DNA of 64,000 nt from CALINB01 sp938045325 (GTDB taxonomy: Bacteria; Pseudomonadota; Alphaproteobacteria; Rhodospirillales; CALINB01). Location: assembly GCA_038114465.1 (NCBI GenBank), contig JAYNQW010000010.1:67520-131519 (forward strand), written 5' to 3'. Both the position numbers and the translations under genes were made by a program. Positions 26,624-35,065 of this stretch are shown piece after piece (the first letter of the stretch is position 1; each line of letters begins with the position of its first letter). The notes under the pieces were generated by a model that ran no database searches, was not told the DNA's origin, and saw nothing but the letters and a program-made list of their open reading frames with translations.

Positions 26624-27442
26624 ATGGCAAGCGACGCAGTTAAAAAGCACCCATGGCATATGGTTGAGCCAAGCCCTTGGCCCGCAGTTGGGACCGTTGG
26701 CGTTTTTGCCATGGCTATAAGCGGCGTTTGGTATATGCACGGCGGACCTCTTTGGGGATTCTTAGCCGGCCTTGCCATCGTGCTTTATTGCATGTTCGGT
26801 TGGTGGCGAGATGTCATTCATGAAGCGGAGGTTGAGAAAGAGCATACGGAGCCTGTTCAAGTCGGACTTCGGATGGGCGTGATTTGGTTTATTGCTTCGG
26901 AAGTGATGTTTTTCTTTGCATTCTTTTGGGCTTATTTTCATTCGAGTGTACCGTTTCTAAGTCTCATTGCTCATGAAGTCTGGCCGCCACAAGGGGTTGT
27001 TCCCTTACCGACTTGGCAGTTGCCGTTTTTTAATACCTTATTACTGCTAACGTCCGGCGCGACAGTTACGTGGGCGCACCATGCTGTTATCATTGGTGAT
27101 CGAAAAAACTTAATTAAAGGCATCGCGCTTACGGTCATTCTTGGGTTTATCTTCTTGGGCGTTCAGGGGTATGAGTGGGGGGTTGCTGCCTTTAAGCTGA
27201 AAGAAGGCATCTATCCATCCACCTTTTTCCTAGCAACCGGCTTTCATGGCTTTCACGTTCTGGTTGGCGCATGCTTCCTAGCGGTTTGTTGGGTGCGCGC
27301 GGTTAAAGGACATTTTAAGCCCGACCAGCATATCGGTTTTGAAGCCGCGGCTTGGTATTGGCACTTCGTCGATGTCGTTTGGCTGTTTCTGTTCTGCTGG
27401 GTTTATTGGTGGGGCAGCGCAGGGTACGTGCCTGCGTCATAG
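26624..27442 (+). CDS. coxC: Cytochrome c oxidase subunit III
   Basis: The 272-residue protein has seven membrane helices with the family features KHPWHMVEPSPWPAVG, WWRDVIHEAE, GMIWFIASEVMFFFAFFWAYF-like sequence (here with GVIW) and the C-terminal HFVDVVWLFLFCWVYWWG. It stabilises the oxidase core. A GGAG ribosome site precedes ATG 26624. The DUF983 gene follows within 8 bases. Confidence 0.96.
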   Translation: MASDAVKKHPWHMVEPSPWPAVGTVGVFAMAISGVWYMHGGPLWGFLAGLAIVLYCMFGWWRDVIHEAEVEKEHTEPVQVGLRMGVIWFIASEVMFFFAFFWAYFHSSVPFLSLIAHEVWPPQGVVPLPTWQLPFFNTLLLLTSGATVTWAHHAVIIGDRKNLIKGIALTVILGFIFLGVQGYEWGVAAFKLKEGIYPSTFFLATGFHGFHVLVGACFLAVCWVRAVKGHFKPDQHIGFEAAAWYWHFVDVVWLFLFCWVYWWGSAGYVPAS

Positions 27443-27449
27443 TCAAATT

Positions 27450-27836
27450 ATGTCGGAAACCCCATCGCCATCCTTCATTGCGAACTTGAACAGGGGGATG
27501 CTGGGTAAGTGCCCGAGGTGCGGACGGGGCCGGCTTTTTGCTGGATTTCTAAAAGTTGCACAAACCTGTGATTTCTGTGGGCAAAGTTTTTCCGAACATG
27601 ACGCCGCAGACGGCCCTGCCGTGTTCGGTATATTCGTAATCGGCGGTGTTGTTGTCGCTCTGGCGTTGATTTTAGAACGTTTGTTAAGCCCGCCTTTTTG
27701 GGTTCATGCAATCATTTGGGGGCCTTGTATCATAGCTGGTTCGGTCGCGATTCTGCGGCCCATTAAAGGCATCACGATTGCTTTACAGTACCGTTATCGC
27801 TCCACGGAAGACGCGACAAACGACCGGCATTGGTAG
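27450..27836 (+). CDS. DUF983 family membrane protein
   Basis: From ATG 27450 the protein is 128 residues. It has two CxxC pairs (GKCPRCGRGRLF, TCDFCGQSF) followed by two membrane helices (VFGIFVIGGVVVALALILE and WVHAIIWGPCIIAGSVAI). This family regularly follows coxC in Alphaproteobacteria and is presumed to help oxidase assembly. A longer frame starting inside coxC at 27339 is an artefact. The SURF1 gene that often comes next is not present in this window. Confidence 0.88.
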   Translation: MSETPSPSFIANLNRGMLGKCPRCGRGRLFAGFLKVAQTCDFCGQSFSEHDAADGPAVFGIFVIGGVVVALALILERLLSPPFWVHAIIWGPCIIAGSVAILRPIKGITIALQYRYRSTEDATNDRHW

Positions 27837-27881
27837 CCCGCCCTAAAATCGCCATAATTTTCCTGCATATATAGACTGTAA

Positions 27882-27966
27882 GTTTCTCAGGGAGGATCCG
27901 TTAATGGGGCTATATATAGCTCCTGCTGAGAAACGGGAGACCCCGCCCTTTTTGGGCGGGGTTTTT
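27882..27966 (+). ncRNA. Structured RNA candidate ending in an intrinsic terminator
   Basis: Just after DUF983 an outer stem GTTTCTCAG (27882-27890) pairs with CTGAGAAAC (27926-27934). Inside it, GGGGCTA-TATA-TAGCTCC (27906-27923) forms a second stem. The large 5' internal loop contains GGAGGATCCGTTAAT. Six bases later a strong GC hairpin and T run end the transcript. The shape fits a small RNA or a terminating riboswitch-like leader for the TerB-like gene. I do not recognise a named family. Confidence 0.5.
27941..27966 (+). terminator. Rho-independent terminator
   Basis: A perfect 8-base stem CCCCGCCC / GGGCGGGG with a TTTTT loop is followed by TTTTT. It lies after the cox operon and after the structured RNA candidate, and before the TerB-like gene. 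Confidence 0.92.
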
Positions 27967-28028
27967 CATTTGACGGCAAGTCATTGGTTTGGAAAATTGG
28001 TATTGTGCATGGAGGTGGGGGAATACCA

Positions 28029-28508
28029 ATGGCGGGTTTTTTATCGAACCTTATCAATAACTGGCAAGACGCATTGGAGCGTCATCGCAACAGGCCGTTC
28101 TTGGAGGCGGCAATGGCTGCTTGTGCGATTATTGCAACCGATGATGGATCGGTATCGTTTGCCGAGCGGGTCAGGGTTGATCAGATTTTAGAAACATTAG
28201 ACCAGTTGAACATTTATGACCCGCATGAAGGGGGTGATATTTTCAATGAATATGTTGATGAAATTGAGAAATCCCCAAAAGAAGGTCACTCAAAAGCCAT
28301 GAATGCGGTTAAAGCATTTGCAAATGAAGTTGAATCGGCCTCATTGATCATTCGAATTTGTTTGGCCGTTGCAGAGGCAGATGGGGATGCGACGCTTGCC
28401 GATCAAATAGAGATCGTCACGCTTTGCAGCCTTTTAGGCGTGGATCCGGAGGGCATGGGTCTTTACCCCGATATGCCGATTGAGGATTGGATCGAAACCA
28501 GGAATTGA
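28029..28508 (+). CDS. TerB-like (tellurite-resistance-type) helical protein
   Basis: From ATG 28029, behind a GGAGG ribosome site (28011-28015), the protein is 159 residues. It shows the TerB pattern of acidic metal-binding helices: AACAIIATDDGSVSFAERVRVDQIL and the matching CLAVAEADGDATLADQIEIV. TerB domains are calcium-binding helical modules of uncertain role. An upstream ATG in the same frame (27984) would add 15 unlike residues. It converges on the pentapeptide-repeat gene with 4 bases between stops. Confidence 0.75.
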   Translation: MAGFLSNLINNWQDALERHRNRPFLEAAMAACAIIATDDGSVSFAERVRVDQILETLDQLNIYDPHEGGDIFNEYVDEIEKSPKEGHSKAMNAVKAFANEVESASLIIRICLAVAEADGDATLADQIEIVTLCSLLGVDPEGMGLYPDMPIEDWIETRN

Positions 28509-28512
28509 TCAA

Positions 28513-28998
28513 TTAAATTAATTTCACGCCAATAGGGAAGATTGTCGTGGGGTCGACGCGCGCGCCGATCAGTTGTTCGGCAGTCAAACCAGTAACACCG
28601 GCGAAATTTGCGCCCCGAATATCGGCATTAAAGAAAATCGTTCCACTTAAATTTGCGTTTGCAAATGAGACATCACGCAGGACCGCGTTGCTGAAATTTG
28701 CATTGCTTAAATTGGCAAAATTCAAAACTGCACCTGTTAAATCGATGCCGGTAAAATCCTGGCCGGTAAAATCCGTATCGATTAAATTTGAACGCCCCCC
28801 GTTCGTGCCTGCCGTCTGTGCCCGAATTGCAAGGAAAGCTTGGGCGGCAGCCGATAATGTTATGGTGTCAGAAGAGAATCTGGGCGTACCCTTAATGCCT
28901 AGATTGGCATTGTTAATGAGCGCATTCGGATCAACCGTCAGAAACGAGCTTGACGAGACATTAAAAAATGCCGAAATGGCCTCGATGGGCAATGCCAT
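28513..28998 (-). CDS. Pentapeptide-repeat protein
   Basis: The 161-residue protein has an N-terminal region of about 70 residues with no known motif, then about ten A(D/N)LXX pentapeptide repeats (DTDFTGQDFTGIDLTG, FANLSNANFSNAVLRDVSF, NADIRGANFAG). These should form a short right-handed beta helix. The C-terminal ARVDPTTIFPIGV resembles the ends of other such proteins. The function is unknown; the family ranges from DNA mimics to structural proteins. Confidence 0.8.
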   Translation of the reverse strand: MALPIEAISAFFNVSSSSFLTVDPNALINNANLGIKGTPRFSSDTITLSAAAQAFLAIRAQTAGTNGGRSNLIDTDFTGQDFTGIDLTGAVLNFANLSNANFSNAVLRDVSFANANLSGTIFFNADIRGANFAGVTGLTAEQLIGARVDPTTIFPIGVKLI

Positions 28999-29199
28999 GA
29001 GTTCCCCTACTTTGACGCGTGACTCTTAAATGTTATTTTGCGGGTATAGTGTTATGGTGAATTGAAAAATTCAACTATTTCAATTATCTGGCGGGATGTT
29101 GGCACACAATATTGGTATAGAGTTAGTGCTACGCGAAGGGTCAATTATCGTATATCTTATTGAAAACTATGACAAAAACAGAATAGGCATCGTTTCATT

Positions 29200-29636
29200 A
29201 TGTTAATTGAATATATTTTAGGTGTTAAGGGAAGGATGTTGTCACAGTGGCGCCTGATACACCTTTGCAGGTTGCTGCAGAACTGATGCGGGCTAACGTT
29301 ATTGGCATCATTGTTGTCTGTTCTTATAGCGGCCGCGTTGTTGGCGTTTTATCTGAACGAGATTGTGTGCGTGGTATCGCCAATCACATAGACCGATTGG
29401 AAGAAATGACTGTCGAGGAGCTTATGACCCCAGACCCAATAACATGCGACCCCAGCACTGACCCAATAGAAGTTATGGTGACGATGAAGCAAAAGGGATT
29501 TCGGCATATGCCTGTGGTTAAAGAAACCAAGCTTGTTGGGTTAATCAGTATTACTGATCTTAATAAGTTTATTCTTGCCGAAGCGGATATATCAGAGGAT
29601 TGGCGCAACCGTCTTCAAAGAGCAGTTGTTGTATAA
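29200..29636 (+). CDS. CBS-domain-pair protein, apparent frameshift near the start
   Basis: Two CBS domains are visible: VVTVAPDTPLQVAAELMRANVIGIIVV with GVLSERDCVRGIA, and EELMTPDPITCDPSTDPIEVM with RHMPVVKETKLVGLISITDL. They probably bind adenine nucleotides. The intact frame starts only at GTG 29247, in the middle of the first beta strand, and has TAA just upstream. Another frame from ATG 29200 reads MLIEYILGVKG, and adding one G to the GGG at about 29229-29231 joins it to KDVVTVAP. The true start is therefore likely ATG 29200. Single-CBS-pair proteins like this are common in Alphaproteobacteria. Confidence 0.78.
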
Positions 29637-29694
29637 GTTGTGCCAGTTTTACTTTGTAAATTTCTAGTTTGTTCAAACCTAAGCTGATTAAAAA

Positions 29695-30987
29695 ATGCCA
29701 GATCAACAAGGTGTTCAGGAAGTCCTAGCGCAAGGCGGAGAGCGTTTTACGGATCATCTTGAGCTTCTTGCGGCTATGAGTCGGGATTTTGTTGATTCCG
29801 GAAATATTCAGGACACCCTGACAAAGGCACTTACGCGCATCACAAACTATATGGATGCCGAAGGTGGTGCATTATTCTTACTTGAGGATGATGGTGAATC
29901 ACTCCGGTGTTCTGCCAGTACCGGCCCGGTATCACTTAAGGGGCTTACACTGAAATCCGATGAAGGAATTGTCGGGCGTTGTGTGCAGGGTAATTCAGCC
30001 GAAATTGTTCGAGATGTCAGTAAAGACCCGCATTTTTACCAAGGTGCAGATGATAAGACCGGATTTCAGACACGTTCACTGTTGTGTGCACCGATGTCCG
30101 TCAAAGAGGAAAAAATCGGCGCCATTGAAGTTGTGAATAAGCGTTCGCAAGACGGCTTATTTGATAATACGGATCTTCATTTATTGCAGGTTTTAAGCTC
30201 ATCGGCAGGCCTTGCTTTAATTAACGCTCAAATGGCGGAAGCTTTAGTTGAACAGGAACGTGTTCGCAGAGAAATGGAGCTCGCGGCAGAAATTCAACGA
30301 AGTTTGTTGCCGGATGAATCGGATGATGAATCGCCCATTCATGGTATTAACGTGCCGGCAAGAACTGTTTCCGGCGATTTTTATGATTATTTTAAAATTT
30401 CTGACGGCCGAATTTGTTTTAGCTTAGGGGACGTCTCGGGTAAGGGGATGAACGCCGCGTTGCTCATGGCGAAGACGGCAAGTCTATTCCGGGCCTTGGG
30501 CAAATCATCGCCTGAACCCGGATACCTATTATCCCGAATTAATGCTGAAATTTGTGAAACAGCGGCTCGGGGGATGTTTGTAACAATGGTTGCCGGTGTT
30601 TTTGATCCAGAGACAAGCGAATTAACCATTGCAAATGCAGGGCATGAGCCTCCCTTAATTTATAGAGGCGGGAGCGACTATGAAGGTATAGAGGCTGATG
30701 CGCCGCCGTTGGGCATTGTTCCGCCTATCGATGAAAGCCCTTTTCCGGAAACAGCTATAAATTTGAAAGATGGTATTCTTTACATTTTCACAGATGGCGT
30801 TACGGAAGGTTATACCCAAAATGGTAATCCACTAGAAATTGAAGGGCTGAAAACTCTTTTAAACGAAAATAAAAACAGTTCGATGCAAAGCCGATTAAAA
30901 TCAGTTGTATCGCATTTGCAAGATGTTCCAACACCATTGAGGGACGATATAACTATTCTGGCTATAGAAGGCAGGAAGACAGCTTAA
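29695..30987 (+). CDS. GAF-domain PP2C (SpoIIE/RsbU-type) serine phosphatase
   Basis: The 430-residue protein has a GAF domain (about 35-180; EGGALFLLEDDGESLRC, GIVGRCVQGNSAEIVRDVS, LLCAPMSVKEEKIGAIEVVN), a coiled linker (EQERVRREMELAAEIQRSLLP) and a phosphatase domain. The metal-binding motifs are SGDFYDYFKISDGRICFSLGDVSGKGMNAALLMA and IFTDGVTEGYT. It should dephosphorylate a STAS protein in response to a ligand or stress. The kinase-like and STAS genes follow at once, giving a full partner-switch module. Confidence 0.92.
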   Translation: MPDQQGVQEVLAQGGERFTDHLELLAAMSRDFVDSGNIQDTLTKALTRITNYMDAEGGALFLLEDDGESLRCSASTGPVSLKGLTLKSDEGIVGRCVQGNSAEIVRDVSKDPHFYQGADDKTGFQTRSLLCAPMSVKEEKIGAIEVVNKRSQDGLFDNTDLHLLQVLSSSAGLALINAQMAEALVEQERVRREMELAAEIQRSLLPDESDDESPIHGINVPARTVSGDFYDYFKISDGRICFSLGDVSGKGMNAALLMAKTASLFRALGKSSPEPGYLLSRINAEICETAARGMFVTMVAGVFDPETSELTIANAGHEPPLIYRGGSDYEGIEADAPPLGIVPPIDESPFPETAINLKDGILYIFTDGVTEGYTQNGNPLEIEGLKTLLNENKNSSMQSRLKSVVSHLQDVPTPLRDDITILAIEGRKTA

Positions 30988-30990
30988 TAA

Positions 30991-31428
30991 ATGAAACATA
31001 CGACGCCTGACCATAAAAACGGACTTCTTTTGTCATATAAATTCAGATCTAGGCCTGATCAGTTGAAATGTGTTCGGGCAAAAGTTACTGAAGCTGTGAC
31101 GTCTTGTGGCTGTATTGATAATATCATTCAAGATTTTGTTATAGCCGTTGATGAGGCTTGCCAAAATATCATTCGTCATGCCTATCAAGGGCAACCAGAT
31201 GGTGAAATTATTCTCGAAATATGCAAGGAAAACGATGATATAGTAGTTTTATTGAGAGATTTCGCTCATCGGGTTGATCCGAATTTGATCAAGCCACGGG
31301 ATCTCGACGATGTTAAACCAGGGGGATTGGGGACATACTTTATCCGAGAAGTGATGGATGAAGTGACATTTATGCCGCCACCGCAAAATGTCGGCAATCT
31401 GCTTAAAATGAGAAAAAGAATCACATGA
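30991..31428 (+). CDS. RsbW-like anti-sigma/serine kinase (HATPase)
   Basis: The 145-residue protein has the GHKL ATPase motifs: VIAVDEACQNIIRHAY (N box), LRDFAHRVDPNLI (G1 box region) and PGGLGTYFIREVMDEV (G2 loop). It begins 3 bases after the phosphatase gene. In known switches such a kinase phosphorylates the STAS protein and binds a sigma factor or other target. No sigma factor gene is seen nearby, so the target may differ. Confidence 0.9.
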   Translation: MKHTTPDHKNGLLLSYKFRSRPDQLKCVRAKVTEAVTSCGCIDNIIQDFVIAVDEACQNIIRHAYQGQPDGEIILEICKENDDIVVLLRDFAHRVDPNLIKPRDLDDVKPGGLGTYFIREVMDEVTFMPPPQNVGNLLKMRKRIT

Positions 31429-31437
31429 GGGCTCATC

Positions 31438-31776
31438 ATGGAATACGAAGTCAGGGACGAGGATAACGCATCCATTGTTACATTGAGGGGGGATATAGAC
31501 TTGGAAAGCTCGCCTCAATCCAGAAAGATACTTTTAGAGTGTATCGATAAAGGCCAGGCTGTTTTGGTTGATATGTCAGGCGTTACTTATATCGATAGCT
31601 CTGGCATAGCTTCATTGGTTGAAGCTTTGCAAAAATCCCGGCAAAACAAATGTTACTTTGGATTGGTTACTGTTAGCGAGGGCGCATTGCGTGTCATTAA
31701 TCTTGCGCGGCTGGACAAAGTTTTTGCTATTCATGATACGCTAGAGGGCGGCCTGAAAGAGGCTGCATCATCGTAA
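31438..31776 (+). CDS. STAS-domain anti-sigma-factor antagonist
   Basis: The 112-residue protein is a single STAS domain with the phosphorylation motif VDMSGVTYIDSSGIASLVEAL; Ser of DSSG is the expected site. It should be the substrate of the adjacent kinase and phosphatase. Its stop overlaps the MlaE start by one base (TAATG). MlaB, the partner of MlaF in lipid transport, is itself a STAS protein, so this protein may serve the transporter rather than a sigma factor. Confidence 0.9.
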   Translation: MEYEVRDEDNASIVTLRGDIDLESSPQSRKILLECIDKGQAVLVDMSGVTYIDSSGIASLVEALQKSRQNKCYFGLVTVSEGALRVINLARLDKVFAIHDTLEGGLKEAASS

Positions 31777-32594
31777 TGCCCTCTCCACAAATAAGCGGAT
31801 CCATATCAAAGTCATTCGATCAACTCGGGCGCTCAGTCGTTAACCTAATTGAAGAACTGGGGCATGGGGGCGTTTTATTGTGGGAGTGTTTGTACTGGTT
31901 TTTTGTCGGCCCCCGACTTGGTCAGCCTGTCCGTTTGCGGTTGATCGTCAGTCAAATGATGGAAATCGGTGTTTCGGCACTGCCCATCGTCGTTATCATG
32001 GCAGCGACAATAGGCGTAATGCAGGCTATTCAAGGTATCTATGCCTTAGGATTATTCGGTGCGGAATCACGCGTTGGCATAGGGATTAATCTAGCAACCG
32101 TTCGTGAGTTTGGTCCTTTAATTACGGCCATTCTTGTCGCCGGCCGGTCAGGCTCCGCGCTTGCCGCCCGAATCGGTACAATGACAATTAACCAAGAAAT
32201 TGATGCATTAAATGTAATGGGTATTAATCCCGTCCGTTATCTTGTCGCACCGGCGTTGTTGGCCATGTTGATTATGGTTCCTGCACTGTCCTTAATTAGT
32301 ATGTATATTGGTATGTGTGCTGCGGGGCTATACGTTCAGGCTGATTTGGGAATTAGCTTGGCGGCCTATACGAAAGAAGCAATTGATATCTTATCACTCG
32401 ATGACCTCATGCATGGTTTGGGCAAAAGCGTAATATTTGCTGTTCTGATAGCATTGATCGGTGTCATTAATGGTGCTTCTGTTACGGGCGGAGCAGAAGG
32501 GGTTGGGCGCGTTACGACGCGTTCAGTCGTTCAGTCAATCGCTGCTATTGTTTTTACGGATATGGTCTTTGCATTCATCGTGACGCGCATATGA
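31776..32594 (+). CDS. mlaE: MlaE/YrbE-type phospholipid ABC transporter permease
   Basis: The 272-residue membrane protein has the MlaE landmarks GVSALPIVVIMAATIGVMQAIQG, the NLATVREFGPLITAILVAGRSGSALAARIGTM signature and EIDALNVMGINPVRYLVAPALLAM. It forms the channel part of a lipid transporter between the inner and outer membranes. It overlaps mlaF by 4 bases and the STAS gene by one. Confidence 0.93.
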   Translation: MPSPQISGSISKSFDQLGRSVVNLIEELGHGGVLLWECLYWFFVGPRLGQPVRLRLIVSQMMEIGVSALPIVVIMAATIGVMQAIQGIYALGLFGAESRVGIGINLATVREFGPLITAILVAGRSGSALAARIGTMTINQEIDALNVMGINPVRYLVAPALLAMLIMVPALSLISMYIGMCAAGLYVQADLGISLAAYTKEAIDILSLDDLMHGLGKSVIFAVLIALIGVINGASVTGGAEGVGRVTTRSVVQSIAAIVFTDMVFAFIVTRI

Positions 32595-33439
32595 TTGATA
32601 CATTACAAAATGAAGATTCCGATAACGCCAACGGTCCCGTGATCGAGGTCGAAGACCTTGTCATGTATTATGGCAACCGGAAAATCTTGAAGAATGTCAG
32701 CATGGAAGTCCGCAATGGTGAAATTATGGTCATTATGGGCGGAAGCGGCTCAGGTAAAAGCACACTTCTACGGCAGCTGATGGTGTTGGAGCGTCCGCAC
32801 TCGGGATCTATTAAAATTCTTGATCAAGATGTCGGTTCAATGTCGGCTAGAGAATTGTTTGATCTCCGAAAAAAATTAGGCGTTGCCTTTCAAGGGGGTG
32901 CTTTATTTAGTTCAATGAGTGTTGGCGAGAATATCATGCTGCCTTTGCATGAGCATACGGAACTGGATCCGGCAACGATGCAGATCATGGCACGTATGAA
33001 ACTCGAAATGGTCAACCTTGCCGGATTTGAAGATTTAAAGCCGTCTGAATTATCCGGCGGTATGATCAAGCGTGCCGCTGTTGCCCGGGCTATTGTTATG
33101 GACCCTCGAATATTGTACATGGATGAGCCCTCGGCAGGGCTTGATCCCGTTGTATCATCGTCGTTAGACGATTTGATTTTGCTGTTAAGAGATGCCATGG
33201 GGATGACGATCGTCGTTGTTACCCATGAGCTTGAAAGCACATTCAAGATTGCCGATCGTGTTACAGTGCTTGATCAAGGGGAAATCTTATTTATTGGAAC
33301 GGTCGATGAATTAAAAAGTCATCCAAGCGAAAGAATACAAAGTTTATTAAACAGGCGTGCGGATGATGAGATGCTCGATCCTGATGCATATTTAAAACGA
33401 TTAACGGGTGAAGACGTCAACGGAGATGCGACGTTATGA
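32591..33439 (+). CDS. mlaF: MlaF-type ABC transporter ATP-binding protein
   Basis: The 282-residue protein has Walker A GGSGSGKSTLLRQL, Q-loop VAFQGGALFSSM, signature LSGGMIKRAAVARAI (the GGM variant typical of MlaF), Walker B ILYMDEPSAGLDP and switch HELES. The C-terminal extension after about residue 245 (RIQSLLNRRADDEML) is also family-like. It powers lipid movement by MlaE and MlaD. Confidence 0.95.
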   Translation: MIDTLQNEDSDNANGPVIEVEDLVMYYGNRKILKNVSMEVRNGEIMVIMGGSGSGKSTLLRQLMVLERPHSGSIKILDQDVGSMSARELFDLRKKLGVAFQGGALFSSMSVGENIMLPLHEHTELDPATMQIMARMKLEMVNLAGFEDLKPSELSGGMIKRAAVARAIVMDPRILYMDEPSAGLDPVVSSSLDDLILLLRDAMGMTIVVVTHELESTFKIADRVTVLDQGEILFIGTVDELKSHPSERIQSLLNRRADDEMLDPDAYLKRLTGEDVNGDATL

Positions 33440-34434
33440 GAAGTAACAAAATTAATTATATCGCTGTCGGCGCGTTTGTTGTTGCAGCCCTTATCGGGTT
33501 GGTCATTGCAACAGCATTGTTGACGGGCAGAACTGGTGCAACAGAATCTTATTTTGCCATGTACCGAAATATCGGGGGTGTGAAATTTGGAACCCAAGTT
33601 GTTTTTGAGGGGTATCAAATCGGTCAGGTCGAGGAAATCGAACCTCTTGTTAAAGGTAATAAAATTCAGTTTAAAATTATGTTTTCTGTGCAAGAAGGGT
33701 GGAAAATTCCTGATGATAGTGTTGCGCAAATCGCATCCTCGGGTCTTTTGGCGCCTGTCGTTATCAGTATTAAATCCGGCAAAAGTGAAAAAGCACTGAA
33801 GCCTGGCAGCTTTGTTCCTTCTAAAGAAAGCGCTAATATATTTGCTGCAATCTCAGAGGTTGCCGGTGAAATGAGTGATCTATCGAATACAAGCCTTAAA
33901 CCGCTTTTATCTTCTGTCAATCAAGCCGTTCAAACTTTTGAAAAAATTCTTGGCGACGATGGTAAGGCCTTGATCAAGGAAATTCGAATTGTAACAAAAG
34001 ACATTGCAGAGAAAGTGCCAAGCATTACAAAAAATGTTTCTTCGTTTACCAGTAAATTAAATAATAGCGGTGATGAGCTCAATGCGTTGCTGAGTTCCGA
34101 CAATAGAAAAAAAGTTGAAACCATGATCTCAGACATTAGCTTGGCAATGTCGAATTTTTCGAACCTTTCCAAAGAATTAAAAGGATCGCAGGCAAAACTT
34201 GATGCATTGCTGATTAGTATGAATAAAACTGTCGATGGGAACAAAAAGAGTATTGATAAGTCTGTTAAAGATTTTCGTTACATTGTCAGTTCGATCGCGG
34301 AGCATATTCAGTCGTTCAACCAAAATATGGAAGCGACTTCTAGAAACATGTATGAATTCAGTCGGCAAATAAGACAAAATCCAGGCTTATTGTTGGGTGG
34401 CACGGCGCCTAATGATCAAGCAACAAGTCGATAA
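33436..34434 (+). CDS. mlaD: MlaD-type MCE-domain protein
   Basis: The 332-residue protein has one N-terminal membrane helix (YIAVGAFVVAALIGLVIATALL) and an MCE domain (about 40-120; GVKFGTQVVFEGYQIGQVEEIEP, IASSGLLAPVVISIKSG). About 180 residues of helix follow, probably coiled coil (KEIRIVTKDIAEKVPSITKNV). It binds lipids in the periplasm. The long helical tail is longer than in E. coli MlaD and more like PqiB or Mce proteins, perhaps spanning more of the periplasm. Confidence 0.9.
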   Translation: MRSNKINYIAVGAFVVAALIGLVIATALLTGRTGATESYFAMYRNIGGVKFGTQVVFEGYQIGQVEEIEPLVKGNKIQFKIMFSVQEGWKIPDDSVAQIASSGLLAPVVISIKSGKSEKALKPGSFVPSKESANIFAAISEVAGEMSDLSNTSLKPLLSSVNQAVQTFEKILGDDGKALIKEIRIVTKDIAEKVPSITKNVSSFTSKLNNSGDELNALLSSDNRKKVETMISDISLAMSNFSNLSKELKGSQAKLDALLISMNKTVDGNKKSIDKSVKDFRYIVSSIAEHIQSFNQNMEATSRNMYEFSRQIRQNPGLLLGGTAPNDQATSR

Positions 34435-34455
34435 GCCAAAAGGGAGCGGAGAGGC

Positions 34456-35055
34456 GTGAGGTATTTAAGCGGGACCATTTTAGGCGCAATCGCGGTAATT
34501 TTAACTGCCTGTAGCCAACCACCGGTGCCGAACGATAATTTTTATCGTCTTCATGTTGGTTCGCCAAAGTTGGTTTTTAATCAGCATATTTTGCCCGGTA
34601 CCGTAGAGGTCCGCCGGTTTAACGCTGATGGTCTTATGGCAAACCGCAACATCGCATACGCAAATTCCGAGAAGCCTCATTTGCTTAATGAATATCATTA
34701 TCATTTTTGGAGCGAGCCGCCGCCAATTATGATTCGAGATCAATTGGTTGATTATCTGCGTGCATCAAAAGCGTCGCGCCGGGTTGTCACACCCGATTTG
34801 CGGATAACGACGGAATTTATTATTTCAGGAAAAATTAAGCGGTTTGAACACATTCGCGGCAACAATGCCCATGCAGCTGTTGAGCTTGAGCTTGCCGCTC
34901 AAAAAAGAAATAGCGGTGATTTGTTATATCTCGGTACGTATGGGGTGAAAACACCCATTACGGGTAATGATGTTGCGGCTGCCGTCGATTCAATCAATCG
35001 AAGCGTTAAGGAAATCTTTTCCCGATTTTTGAAGCATATTGCCTCAAAAAAATAA
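34456..35055 (+). CDS. ABC transporter auxiliary lipoprotein (PqiC-like)
   Basis: The 199-residue protein starts at GTG 34456 behind a GGAGAGG ribosome site. It has a lipoprotein signal with lipobox LTACS, then the ABC-auxiliary fold (FYRLHVGSP, EVRRFNADGLMANRNIAYANSE, HFWSEPPPIMIRDQLVDYL). PqiC-type lipoproteins sit in the outer membrane and pair with MCE proteins. It completes the operon from the phosphatase gene to here and converges on the TPR-methyltransferase gene. Confidence 0.85.
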   Translation: MRYLSGTILGAIAVILTACSQPPVPNDNFYRLHVGSPKLVFNQHILPGTVEVRRFNADGLMANRNIAYANSEKPHLLNEYHYHFWSEPPPIMIRDQLVDYLRASKASRRVVTPDLRITTEFIISGKIKRFEHIRGNNAHAAVELELAAQKRNSGDLLYLGTYGVKTPITGNDVAAAVDSINRSVKEIFSRFLKHIASKK

Positions 35056-35065
35056 CCGGCAACGG

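Noticed and set aside
27339..27449. N-terminal extension of the DUF983 frame into coxC
   Set aside because: The extension is coxC in another frame; DUF983 begins at ATG 27450.
27904..28191. A frame beginning MGLYIAPAEKRETPP behind GGAGG
   Set aside because: It runs through the intrinsic terminator and overlaps the TerB-like gene in another frame; the GGAGG is better explained as part of the RNA structure.
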